Source: Pomphorhynchus laevis (taxonomy: Eukaryota > Acanthocephala > Palaeacanthocephala > Echinorhynchida > Pomphorhynchidae). Taken from it: a DNA stretch of 64,000 nucleotides. Position numbers and translations under genes: made by a program. The DNA is taken from assembly GCA_012934845.2 (NCBI GenBank), contig WNNJ02003806.1, positions 1 through 64,000 of the forward strand. Reading direction: 5' to 3'. The notes under the pieces were generated by a model, which ran no database searches, was not told the DNA's origin, and worked only from the letters and a program-made list of their open reading frames with translations. Every line of letters begins with the position of its first letter. Within the stretch, counting starts at the first letter, position 1. This document shows, one piece after another, positions 33,401-45,400 of the stretch.

Positions 33401-33699
33401 AATAAAAAAGATGAAGTGACCGTTTTCGAACTAATTCAATAATAGTAACATCGGACTCCAAACACATAAACCACACACAATAAAAAAGAATATTAAATAA
33501 ATTGGCTAAGAATATATTAAAATAATAGGTACACGAGTATGCCATACAGAATGCAGCAAATGTTTATCGTCCTTGTGGAATTGTTTCATGTAACTTAAAT
33601 TATTACTTTGAGATTATCAATACAGGTATTTACTTTTTAGAAAACCCACCTTTAAAATCTCAGGGACTCTTATCCGAAGAATATCGTTCAAAAATGTAA

Positions 33700-34440
33700 T
33701 ATATATAACATTAATTTTGAACTTAGATTTTGGCAATAGTTGACAAAAGTTACCCTTTCAGGAGAAAAGTTGGCATTGCTGAGTCTTATGGCGTGGTTAT
33801 GGGAATCTTCTGCTTGGCCAAAAATGTTAGATTAACCATCGACAATGTTTATATAAGGAACAAGACATTTAAGAACAAATCAAGCCGGAAAGGTCTCTTT
33901 AAAGGTTTAAGTAGGGTTATAGAAATGAATAGGCAGTCTTTGTGGAAGATCTTCAGGATCTGCTTGATAGTACTTCTGTTCAGAGTGACTTCTCTTCACT
34001 ATTCTGGATCTGGAACTAAACTTTCTAATCAAGGTTGAACCTTGAACTATTCAGGTGGTACCAACGGAAATCGACGGTAGACGGGTGTAAGGGTACTTAC
34101 AAGTCTCTGTTTGTCGTTCGTGGTAGAGAGATTTAACCCAGTGAACGAAAGGCTGGTGTTTCTGAGACTTTTAGTCAAAGAGAGAAATGTGATAACTGTT
34201 GTGTGTATGCTCCCAACATTATCTCGCAATACGCAGACTTTGTGGAAGATTTTCATGCTCTGCTTGATAGTACTCCTGTTAGAGATTCCGGCGTTCCATT
34301 GGATGACTTCAATGCTTATGTTGGTAGCGATAATAGCACTTGGAAGGGAATGTTGGGAGGAAGGGACTTTCTGATCTGAATGCGAGTGGTGTTGAATTAT
34401 TGCACTTTTGGTTATAGAAATGAACCTGGGTTGGTTAGTT
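33700..34440 (+). mobile_element. APE-type LINE endonuclease fragment (family E)
   Basis: At 34130-34380, over two frames, are INERLVFLRLLVKERNVITVV-like text, then SQYADFVEDFHALLDSTPVRD, DDFNAYVGSDNSTWKG (the family has GDFNAHVG) and GVELL. This matches the endonuclease N-half of an APE-type LINE. A shorter, more decayed duplicate of the LWKIF/HALLDS coding region lies at about 33928-33985. No RT was found next to it. Confidence 0.55.
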
Positions 34441-34962
34441 GATGATTTTAATGATGATAACGCCATTACGTTATCGTTATGGTACTTCGTTGTGCTATTA
34501 GCGGATGACATCTTAATTTTATTCAAAAGATAGACTAACAACCCTAAATTGAGTAAAATAATGATCAAAACGACTAAGAAAATACAAAGCAGAGAAAATA
34601 TCACTTCAGTTCAATAAAAATAATTGCAAAATGGGGCAGTTCCAAAGGTTTCAAAAGATCACGTTCTTGGTTTCAGATATCTAAAGATACTGAGAAGTTT
34701 TTTTACTTCAAATCTAGACGAAGAGAAATACTTAAGTAAGGCTAGTAATCTATCAAAAATTAAAAATATTAGAGATAACAACACAATTATTAAAAGTCGT
34801 AATAAGTTTGTTTTAAATATTATTCTTCTGGAATGATTGATGGTGCAGACATTATTTTGTTTTTATGTAACAACATGGTTTCATTGCCTTCGACAACCCA
34901 TAATGAGCACATCATATTCGAAAAGTTAATTTGGCCTCATCTTTACTTCGGTGTTTTTCATT
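34441..34962. other. AT-rich spacer, no gene recognised
   Basis: Frames at 34624 and 34833 show no domain. The right edge at about 34963 is the abrupt start of LINE B4 homology. Confidence 0.4.
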
Positions 34963-36392
34963 GGGAGCTGATTTCAGGCGAGCGGCGGCGACAAGGAAGG
35001 ATCGGAGACCGTAGTTGTTGGAATAATAGGGAATGTGGAGTCAGAGGGAATGACGAGAACGCAGCGATAGAGAGGTGGGGCGAGTGTCGTCTATGAAATA
35101 AAGGTTGATGAACGATGCAGAGCCGACAGCGATGAGACGAAAAGTTGCAAGAAGGCGGAATTGGATGCGGATGTGATTAATGGGCCATGCGAGTTGAGCA
35201 AGTTGTGGAGATGTGTGGTCGAAGCGACGGAGAAGTAGGAGCACTCGAACGGCGGAGGTGATGATGCGTTGTAGGGGTAGGATGATGAATTTTGGAGAGT
35301 TGGCAGTAGTCGATTTTGGGAAGAGAAGCGATGAAAGAGACATACAAGAACGAAAGTCGATAAGGGGGCGAATACAGCGGATGTCAAGGAGAATTAAGTT
35401 AGGTGAGCAGACCTTGTTAAGGACGAACGGTTTAAAGGAAAGGTGATCATCGAAGTGGAAACCTAAGAAAGTGAGAGTAGTCCCCATCGTTCATAAACCT
35501 AAGAAAGTTTATGGACTATGGGGGTGATTGATGAGGCAAAAGATGCCGGGGGAAGAGATGTGTTAGGTTGACGGAAAATATTCGCATTATTTTGGACTTG
35601 TCGGGGTTTAGAACGAGTAAAAAATGGGAAAGACGTTTGTAGATAGAAGAAAGATAGTTGGAGGCAGAAATGCCAATATCGTCTATGCGATGGACGGGTG
35701 CATAATCATAGATAAGTATGTCATCGGCGTATAGCATGACGTTAAAGGAGTAAGGTTTGGTAAACGGAAATAGATCGTCAAGCAGAAGAGAGAAAGCACA
35801 GGACCGGGGAGGATGATGAATTTAAACAGACGCGAAAAGAACGGTCGGATAGATATGAGGCAAACCATGCTAAGAAGGAGGAAGAAAAGTCATAATCATA
35901 ACGAAGGCGAGAAAAGAGGATTGAGTGGTCGACGATATCGAAGGCGGAGGAGATGTCGAGGGAGATGGTAACACTGTATAGAGTCTTGTCACGAGAAATG
36001 AGTTTAAGTTGTAAACTTTCATGCAGGCGATTTCGGTGGAGTGATTAGAGCGAAAAGCGGATTGGAAAAGAGAGTACAGTGTACAGATTGGATGAACAGA
36101 GATAAACGTTGATCTGAATTAACCTGAGACGTTCTAAAAGCTTAGAAAGAGTAGGGATGAGTGTAATGGGGGATAGCTAGAAGAAAGGAATGGGTTGAGC
36201 AATTGTTTCTTAAGGAGGGGACGAACAATGGCGGATTTTCAGTGTAATAGGGAGATACGACTGCGGATGGGCAAGGTAAACAAGGTGGGGAGGGAAGGGG
36301 ATATCAATGGGCATATAAATTTAAGTATGGGAGTAGGCAGGGGATCGGCAGGTAAGGTTTTATTTTACAAAGACATTAGGACATATGATACT

Positions 36393-37184
36393 TCAGCAGG
36401 TGAGACAAGGAGAAGATGAAAGAATTCCGGGAGTATGATGCGAGGCAGGAAGAGTAGGATGGGTAGGAGACGGGGCTGTGAAAGTGCAACGTGGATGTTT
36501 GGTCTGGAGAAATGACGAATAATCATGAGGATTGATGTTGAAAGACGAAGAGGGACGATCAAGGATTAAGTTAAAAGTATGCCAGAGAAACTTAGAGTTG
36601 AATAAAGTGATGATTTTATGCTGCCAGAAAGAGTTGCATTTGGTACTTAGTAAGTTGATATGAGGCCGGCCTAGAGCAAGATAGGAATCACGGAGAGACG
36701 GCTTGACCGAGCGGAGGACGATTTGAGTACGACAGAGTAAAGAATAAGGAGATTCAGATTTATCCAAGTTCGACGTAAGATGGTATGTGTGTGAGGCGGG
36801 TGTTGTTAGAAGTGAGATCAAGGGTGACGAGAAAGTGATCAGATAGACCAGGATCGGAGATGGACAGTGAGGTTTAGGCAACAAAACGATCGGGGACACG
36901 ATGATATCGAGTGTTATACCAAAGATATTTGTGAGGGCAGAGGCGATTAATTTGCAGTCGTGGTTGGATAGAATGTTGATGAAACGGATGGAATCAGTGG
37001 AAGAGGGGTGGTCGTGGTGGATATTGAAGTCGCCAAGAACGAGTAAAGGGATGGAGGGCAAAGAACCATGGGGCATGAGGCAAGCGAGTTCGATAAAAAA
37101 TAAGGAGGTAATAGTTGATGAAGCAGGACGGTATACAATTGTGATATCCAGAGTGATCGGGCTAGATGAACGACAAAGGAGCAA
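36393..37184 (-). pseudogene. Endonuclease C-half and linker of LINE B4
   Basis: A 263-codon open frame starting in the endonuclease: TIVYRPASSTITSLFF, then LLVLGDFNIHHDHPSSTDSI with the intact GDFN motif, LIASALTNIFGITLDIIVS (the THxxGHTLDL region), and a long linker with PSLRDSYLALGRPHIN and NLILDRPSSSF. The RT begins in another frame after 36393. The initial Met is internal; the first 130 endonuclease residues lie in the frame at 37574-37251. Confidence 0.75.
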
Positions 37185-37213
37185 TTCAAAAGAGCAAGGG
37201 TTGAAATTGGGGT

Positions 37214-37247
37214 GATTTTGCGAAGAGAAAAATTTCTTCGCAAAATC
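37214..37247. repeat. Perfect 13-bp inverted duplication inside LINE B4
   Basis: GATTTTGCGAAGA is followed after 8 nt by its exact reverse complement. Copy B1 (6500-6530) has only one copy of this sequence, so the second arm arose after B4 inserted. Confidence 0.85.
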
Positions 37248-37590
37248 TCTTCAGTGATTTCGCAGGGTGACGGGCAAATGCGACAACGCCGCCATAATTA
37301 GAGAATTTAGAAGATGAGCTGGGGGCGTGCTGATTTGACTATTGATCAATGAGATGGGGCTTGCGGATTCGACTAGTGAGCCACCGGCAGAGAGCAAACG
37401 GCGAATGGCGATGTCGTCGGAATCGGATTTCCAGGATTCGGTGAGGCAGAAGAGATCGATTGATTGCTTAGTGAAGAGGTTGATGATGAGATCGGATTGG
37501 AGAATAGATATAATGTTAATGAGGCCGAGGCAGAAACTGTGTGTGTTGGTGATAGGGGCTTGTGGAGAGGACACATAGGGGATTTGTATA

Positions 37591-38149
37591 ATTGTTCTAC
37601 TTTAAACTTGAATTAACTATGTGCGCTTACAAGCAAAAACATGAAAACAAAATAAAATGTGAAATGAATTTATGAAAGTGCGGTAGATTATAAATAACAA
37701 ATAAATTATGACGATATGAAGGTCAAGTCAGAGTCTCGTCCGTTACCATATTTAAAGATCAATTATTAATTCAAAACGTAGGATCAATTATTAATTCAAA
37801 ATGTAGGATCAATTATTAATTCAAAACGTATAGAATGCACCAATCGGACTGGTAGCGTCCTAATCAACGAGGTTTCCCATTGCTATCCTTAAAGTGTGTT
37901 GTCAGCCTAAGCATCAAGTGATGCTGAATTATTTATGGAAGTAGGCGTTTGACCAGAACTGTGGCAGCCGGGAGATGAGCTTATTAAATTGAGCTTATTT
38001 ATTAATTGAGCTTGATTATTTATTTGAGCTTATTTAATTACTTTGTATTGAATTCTTGTTTCTGTTATATTAAATTATTTCTATTATTTATTAAGAAAAT
38101 GGAGGGGTTCGTTGAAGAGGTAGGATAGAATTGTGGGTTGGATAATGTC
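37591..38149. other. Spacer with a 25-bp repeat and possible B 3' UTR scrap
   Basis: GATCAATTATTAATTCAAAA begins each of three 25-bp units at 37758-37832. At 37620-37660 the minus strand reads CTTGTAAGCGCAC, reminiscent of the 3' UTR of family B. No coding sequence is present. Confidence 0.55.
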
Positions 38150-41100
38150 GATGGAATGCATTTATTGATTTATTGTGGAAGATGAGTTATAGTGCAGAAA
38201 CGTATACGTCGTTAGAAGAGTGGAAGCGACTATGAAGAACGAATGTAAGCTGGCAAAGAATTCCAGTCAAGTGAAGCAACGACGATAAAAACGCCGATAT
38301 CACAGTTAGTTAAGCTCGGAGAGACGTGAAGAAGTATATAATTATTTGATCGCTGAGTCAAAGAGGCAGAACGCAAATCATCAAGATAAGCGAGGTGTAA
38401 GTATGATTAAAAGTGCCAAAATAACAGACGAAAAGTAACGATACGAGAGCAAAATGTGGGTCAAGATAGAACGAAAAGATGGAGGGCGATATGATTGAAG
38501 CGGCGAATATGCAAGAGAACCAAGCAGTACAGTTTGCGATACTTTGGAGAGGTAAAAGACCAGAATTTGAACAGTTGGTAAAGAGGGAATAATCGAATGA
38601 TCGAATTAACAGATAAATTCCAAAAAAGAAAAGACTGAAATAACAGATAAAGCAGGTGGAGTAATGTCGGGTAATGATGAGTGATCCACATTATTTGGAA
38701 CATTTTATGATTAAGAGCTAGACGAAGGGAGTAAAGATGGTCGGAAATATTCATAAGACAATTTCTGGCAGAAGTAGCGAGATCGTTAATACAGAGATTA
38801 TTCGAGTGAGAGTAGAGGAAGATATCATCGACACTGAATTTGATTAAAGTTATAGTCACGAGTTAAAACAGATACGTCGCCGAGAACAAGAGAGAACGGA
38901 GGACCTAAAATGGAACCTTTTGAAATACCGTGATAGATGAAAGTAGAGATATTAAGACTTTGAGTGAATACAAAAAGGGTTTTTGAGAAATAAGATGTGA
39001 ACCAGGCTACAATAGGAACTGAGAAACCGTAGTCGTGACGGGCCCGAGAGAGGAAGATAAAATTATCGGAATGTTAAACGCATAAGTCGGGTCAAGAGAG
39101 ATTACAAGACCACAGTTTCATATCTCGGGTTCAAGTAGATCACTGAGAACGTTTTGACAAACAAATTCAGTTGATTGATTAGAACGGAAGGCAGATTTAA
39201 AATGGGGTATAAATTTGAGGAAGCAAAGTATATATTGACTTGATATAACTCAAGACGCTCCAGGAGTCTAGATGTGTTTAGAAGATAAATCGGGCGGTCT
39301 AATGACGGTAATAAGATGGAAACAAATGATTATGGGACTTATTTTAGAAGAGGATTACGATTGCAGTTTATAAATTCTCTAAAAATGTCCAGCTACGGAT
39401 AGAAGAGTTTAAAAGGGTAGTAAGAATGTAGATATAATTGAATGAATATATTTATGTACATACGTTGGGATAAAGTCGCAGGCGAAGAGGTGTTGGGCAT
39501 ATACCGGAGAACCTTAGATACTTCGTTATTAGAATCAGGAAAAAAAATGGAAGAGTTCAGGAAGAAATATGCTTGATGAGCAAGACGAGGATTTATGATT
39601 TACATGGATGGAGTGGATGATTGTATTGATCTTAGACTGAAAATAATAGAACTCATGAGGATTGATGATATGAACATTTAGAAAGCGAGTGAGAAGAGAA
39701 TTAAAGGTTTTCCAAATACACTTGACCAGACGATAATGCGATCTTATATTCCAGAAAAATTTATCACGTAGAAGAGAGTGGTAATGTCGAAGATTTAAGT
39801 AATGAGCACTATGACTAAAGATAAAAGTGTGGCCACGTTTGAGAAAACTAACAACAACTCTAAAAAAATGACATAGAATGTGTGCAAATATATCGAGAAG
39901 TAAGTCAGTTGTGTGAAGAATAGACGGATGTTAAGATAAGCTAGACGAGAAGAGCGTTTTGTATATTGTTGGCTAGAGAAGGATGTTATTAGGGGAAACA
40001 AGTTTCTAACGAATTTTTGGACTTAGGTGAATTACAAAAATTTTCATTTGTATTTTTGATGGTAAGAGATGATTTGCTATTGACTTTGCTTCGACGCTTT
40101 TTAAGACGAGCAGAGGAAAGTTGAGCGATTATAGAGGGTGAACGATATGGAAAATACGACAAGCAGAGGATGATGTTGTCACGAGTTTAAGCCGTTGAGA
40201 TATGATAGAAGAGGCTTAGGTGCGGTTTTTCTTAAAATAACCTTTAAAAGCGAGGGGGCGATAAAAATCATTAGCAGAAATGAATTTATTAAGACGATAC
40301 ACAGAAAATGGAAATATATCACTTAAGATAGACGGATTATCAATAAAAAGAATGGTGGCAAGGAGCAAGCAGAAACAACATCATCAAGTCGGGCTGGTGG
40401 AGAAAAGGAATCAACGTGCTCAACATTAGAGATAATAATACACCTATCATGAGAAGGGAAGCGCTTAAGTGGAATTGGATGAGTAACGAGTATAGTCGGG
40501 AGAGAGTCAAATACTCAGAGATCAGTAGGAGCAGACGTTGGAGAGCGATAAAAGTTTATAGTCAAATGCAACGGGCACAATGATGTGTGTACACATGTGA
40601 CGAAGATATAGGAACCTGATTGGAATATGATAGATGAGAAAGATAAATATCTCACAAGAGCGATGTAAGAACGACATTTGAAAAGCTGGAAGCTAGAAGA
40701 GCAGATATATGATAAGCATGTGTCTTTTCACTTAAGCGGTGCTGGCGAATCAAAATGCCGAATCAAAATATTCCATTGCACTATACTCTAACGGTATACT
40801 TTGAACATAACCGTTTCATACTGACATCGAAGGGCAGATACTCATATCAATAGCTGTTTCTTGTAATGTATCTGGTAGCGTATCTATCGCTATCAGACAC
40901 CAAATTAATATAGAACGATCCGCAATCGCTTATTATCATTAGTTATGGCGCTCTGCACAATTGTGTAATTCATGTAATCGAAATTTCCATGCTGCATGCA
41001 GTGACGAATTGTTCCTCGATAATGTTAGATGAACGATAATGGGACCTATGAATATTTATTCGTCTTGCTAAACTCAAACTGGTTTGGCCCCTATATCAAT

Positions 41101-41460
41101 ATCAGAATGTTTAAACGAATTACGATATCATCATAAATCAAACCATTTATACCTACTTAAATCACAAGGTTAGATTTAGGACAAGTATTTATCACTTTAG
41201 AATAAATCAACAGTAAGGTTTGGTCATTCAAACTGCCAGAGGAATCAGTCTTCATTTTACTGGCATTGATTTTTCCATTCATTTGTAGTGGATTTGTGTC
41301 ACACGGATATACACAAGTTATATTTAGGTGCAACAAAATCCACAAATTTGTTATTGGATATAGATAAATCAGTTGCAGGAGCAGCAATAGTTGTCCACAA
41401 GTTACAACTGTCAATATCGCAATAATTGTTGTGTTGTAAATGCATGATTCTTTCGACAGA
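38150..41460 (-). mobile_element. LINE family B-like copy B5, nearly full length, very old
   Basis: Scattered landmarks run in the right order along the minus strand. ORF1 CDIDSCNLWTTIA (41290-41440) equals the PHD-like cluster of B1. The RT shows GFLSSYCSLVHI-like text near 39000, GSILGPP near 38900, then FSVDDIFLYSHSNNL (motif C decayed to VDD) and LYSLRLALNH at 38860-38700. The C-terminus SLDWNSLPAYIRSS lies near 38250. The 3' end is at about 38160. Stops are frequent, indicating an old insertion. Confidence 0.65.
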
Positions 41461-41689
41461 CACGGGACTTTGTCTTCCTATTAAAGATATCAAAAGTGTA
41501 TCAATCAAAATTGGTAAATAGTATAAACAGTTAGATAGTTAGATATTGTGTGCTTAAGTTGTTTAAGCTTTGTCAGAATAGTCAGGAAGGTTTATTGTAG
41601 GTTTTTATATTTTTAACAATATTAGTCATTGACGTAATATTCGTGTTATCGGAACAAGACTCGATGGCTAAGCAATCACGGTTGCCGCT

Positions 41690-42300
41690 AACTTTCGTTT
41701 AGGCATTAAATTCTCCACTCAATTCTGTTGCTCTTGCGGTTCCTACTCTGACAGCTCGGCAACCTTCGGCATTGACTACCGGCACTTCACTGCTCGTCAC
41801 GTTCGCCATGCAGCCTTAAACGGGTTGATCCTTTCAACGCTTTCCTCAATAGGAGTCCTGTCGCGACTCGGACCTACTGGACGCTCTCGTGATGATGGTT
41901 AGAGGTTCGAAGGTGCCAATCTTCTTCCTTGGAGCACGGTAGAACAATTGTGGGATTTTACCTGCCCAGACTCATTGGCTCCTACCCAAATGGGTTGGTA
42001 GTTACCAATGCCAGCGAAGTTGCCAAAGCGGTAGAGGATGCTAAATGCGACAAATACAGAGGCTTCTACCCAAGTCTGTATATTTTCTACCAAATTTTGA
42101 TTAAGACATTCGGAGCTGTCAGCCCCAGCGCCGCTGCCTTTCTGAAAGAGATGATAAGACTTCTAATCCGATCCAGTGGCGGCAAACGCGCCGTCATCTC
42201 TTTCCTACAACGCATGATTGCTTCAGTGCAACGACGAAATGCAGCGGACGTGCTGGAGGCAGTTGACGAAAACTCGAGCCCTCACATGGTATTGATTAAT
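41690..42300 (+). mobile_element. LINE family D, copy D2, RLE-end fragment
   Basis: Starts with NFRLGIKFSTQFCCSCGSYSD, then FGIDYRHFTARHVRHAALNGL (His/Cys cluster and RH motif), SRDDG, LWDFTCPDSLAPT (catalytic region, closer to the family consensus than D1) and RAVISFLQRMIASVQRRNAADVL. A TAG lies at about 41900-41902 and the frame shifts near 41995. It is 5'-truncated and ends about 100 bp before the first coding exon of the TFIIIA gene. Confidence 0.8.
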
Positions 42301-42408
42301 TTTATGCATTTTTTTCTTTTAAATTTTATTAGTAATTGTGTATATATTTAATCAAAAATGTTTGGATATTTATATTTGCATTGTAGAGTACAATATATTC
42401 TATTTACA

Positions 42409-42495
42409 ATGAATCACACTTGCCATATATGCGGAAAACTATTTAGACGTCCGTTTTTACTGAAAAACCATATTGATTTCGTTCACAAATCTATT
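42409..42495 (+). CDS. GTF3A: TFIIIA-like exon 1, finger 1
   Basis: CHICGKLFRRPFLLKNHIDFVH, preceded by ATGAATCACACT, donor GTATGT at 42496, phase 0. The linker to finger 2 (KSIPPYV) has the standard seven residues, which supports joining over the 10.7-kb intron. A splice acceptor-like TTGCATTGTAG lies about 30 nt upstream, so an earlier exon is possible. Confidence 0.65.
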
Positions 42496-45400
42496 GTATG
42501 TATAATATTCGTTTGTCACATTGCTTTTAATAGAACTTTTACCTTGATTTTATACACTTAAATGCCATGTTTAGCAATGTTTGTTTTTATTGTAATAAAA
42601 ATTTAGGATTTTTATTTTTGTAAAACATAATTGTAATGAAATAACTCATTTTTTGTTTTATTCCAATTACAGGTATAACACAGCCGCTGGCCCCTTAGAT
42701 CATTTAATTATATTTGAAACTTATATAAACTAGTTGACATTATTATGTATAAAGGGCTTAGACCAAAACGACGTTCTGCACCGCTCATTGTACAACATAA
42801 CACATTATTATTTAATGAAACGAAGAAGAAAAAATACCCTTTATTTAAAAGTAAAATATTTCGAGTGTTTTGTTTCAAAATTTATGCTGTTCAATTTTGT
42901 GTTGTATGCGTGTTTTGTTTCTCGGTATTTTCTTTCTCTTTTAAGTGGAAATGTGGGAAACATCAATGCTTGTATAGCAGGAGTTATCGAAATATTGTAT
43001 TTTTATACAAAGGGGGATTATTTTCTTCTTTGTTCCAGTAAAACTATTTAAACTACAATATGTTTACTATATCGGCGTTTAAAGATTTATGATTATAAAT
43101 TGATCCAAAGTTATTTTGATATTTAACGTCATAAGAATGGGGACGTTGAATATTAAATAAATTTGCATCTCAGTTATGGTTGTTTATGCTTGAATTTTCG
43201 CAGGCATCTTTGTAACTTTTAAATCATCATATCAATTGATTAATCGGAATCTGCTAGAAAACATTATTATTAATTTACACCAGAGTGAGCAAACACTCGT
43301 TACAAGGTGAGTCACAATAGTCACAAAGTTTAAATAAAAAATGAAAAAAATATAATGTAATTGTAGTTACAAAATTCTTCAATTGTCGTTTGACTGCAGT
43401 TTTTGATGTATATGTTACTATATGAGCAGGTAGATTGTTCTATACAGTGCGCACCCTATCTGGTAAACCTCTGCATATATCTCTGATGTGCCGTTTCGCC
43501 ATGGTGTGAAGGCCGTGACCTCAGACGTGAAGGCCGTGACCATGACGGAATGTCGACTCTGCGAATAGTTATGCGTAGCATAGCAAGAATTTGTAAGCAC
43601 TTAGTTTTGACTGTAGCTGAGTTGATGTTTGTTTTTAGGTCATTTGTTATTATTACACCTTTGTAAGAGTTGATCACGTTTATTTGCCTTCCGCTTACTT
43701 CATAGTTTGCAATATGTCGCCTGCGTCCAATGTGCATATGAGCACATTTTTCTGGGTTTATAGTCAGATTCATTGCATCTGCCCAATGCTGCAGGTTCGA
43801 TATGTCCAATTGTAGGATGTGCACGTCGTTGTCGTTTTTGATGGCCCGCCAAATTTTAATATCATCTGCAAATAGAATACAGTCAGAAGCTATAAGTGGT
43901 ATTACGCGATTGATGTATATATTAAAGAGCGTTGGGCACAGGACTGAACCTTGTGGAACGCCAAAGTGTAGTTGAATGTTAGATGAAAACGAGTCTCCTA
44001 TTTTAACCGTAAATAAGCGAATGTATAAGAAGTCAGAAATCCAATGGAGGATGCAAGTGTGTACTTCAATGTCATATAATTTACCGATAAAGATTGAATG
44101 GTCTACTCGATCAAACGCTCGCTATAAATCATAAAAGACAATGTCAACGTTGTTTCCGGCATCTATCGAAGAGGCCCAGCTGTGTCTCGCCGTGAGTAAG
44201 TTTGTCGTAGTAGATCTTAGTTTACGGAAACCATGTTGTTGATTATTCATGATTCCCTTCTTGTTGATGAATGTCTCCAATTCAGCAAGCACTATTCGCT
44301 CTAAGAGTTTGCAAGATATGCATGCAAGACTGATTGGACGGTAGTCGATAAACGGGATTTATTTCCTTTCTTATAGATCGGGCACACTATTGCGGTTCTC
44401 CAGTCATCAGGTAAGGTCTATGTATATAACGAGGTAACAAATAGGCGATGAAGAGGTGTACACACAGTGGTAGCGAGTTCACGTAGGGCAATTGACGGTA
44501 TGCCGTCTGGCCCAGAGGAATTAGTTCTTGGTAGTCTTCTTAGTTCCGAGAATACATTATTCAGCTGTACGATTTTTAGGCATTCGTCTAGATTAGCTGA
44601 GGTACTATTCTTTTCGAAATGTCCGAACATTACCTTCTTACTGATTGATGACGGGTTCGCCATTGCAAATTCGTTTGCAAATAAATCAACAATCGATTTT
44701 TGGTCGCATACCAAGTTGTCCGCATCGTCCAATACGCATTGTAGTTGAGTGTGTATTGATTTGCTCTGCTTGGTTACAAACGAATAGAATCGCTTTGGGT
44801 CAGATCGAATTTGGGAACATAGATTAATTCAGGAATGTCCATTGCTCATTACGTTTAATTGACGTCGCGTAGTTTCGAGCTTTTCTGTAAGCCTTGAAAG
44901 TGCCGTACCCAGTTCTGTATTTGTGAAATGTCAAGTTGCGTTTTTTGATTGCCTGTCTTACAGTGTACGAGCCACTGAATTGCTTGCCTTGGTTTCGTTT
45001 TTACGTTCATGGTAGGTGAAAATATGTCAATCAGGTGACAGAGCACGTCTCGAAAATCGTTCCATGCCATGTTTACGCCTACTGAGAATGGATCAAGCCA
45101 CTGATGATGTGACAAAAGTGCGGCAATAGTGGTGTAGTCAGTTTTGTATACGTTGATTCTGGAAACAGGAGGCACAAGATCCTTGACGATGTTTGGAAAT
45201 GTTAGTTCTATAATTAGCACGAGATGATCGCTGGATCCTAGGGGAGGCCTAAAGTGTATGTGTTTGACGTCATTAATGTTTTTTGAGAGGCACAAGTCCA
45301 GAAGTGATGTAGACTCGTTTCTTATTCTCGTGAATTCGTGGACATGTTGCACAAGGTCATGGTCTATGAAATATTCCAAAAGTAATTTTGACTCAATGTC

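Larger units (their letters stand above)
34963..37590 (-). mobile_element. LINE family B, copy B4, ORF2 only
   Basis: Almost the whole ORF2 of family B on the minus strand: endonuclease from 37574 (LFCLTESWKSDSDD, LLVLGDFNIHHDHPSSTDS), linker, RT palm (YADDILIYDYAPVHRIDD at 35730) and C-terminus to 34963. Neither ORF1 nor the 3' UTR is present, so it is cut at both ends. Several frame changes break it. It shows what the deleted core of B1 looked like. Confidence 0.8.

Noticed and set aside
34047-34604. 185-codon minus-strand ORF starting with a hydrophobic segment
   Set aside because: It lies antisense to the endonuclease fragment at 34.1-34.4 kb and has no recognisable domain; treated as a shadow frame.
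35213-37578. Several plus-strand ORFs of 70-104 codons rich in Arg, Glu and Met
   Set aside because: They are antisense shadows of LINE B4, whose minus-strand frames carry the RT and endonuclease motifs.
43508-43541. GTGAAGGCCGTGAC direct repeat as a possible target site duplication of LINE G
   Set aside because: Both copies are adjacent, not at the two ends of the element, so this is a local tandem duplication.
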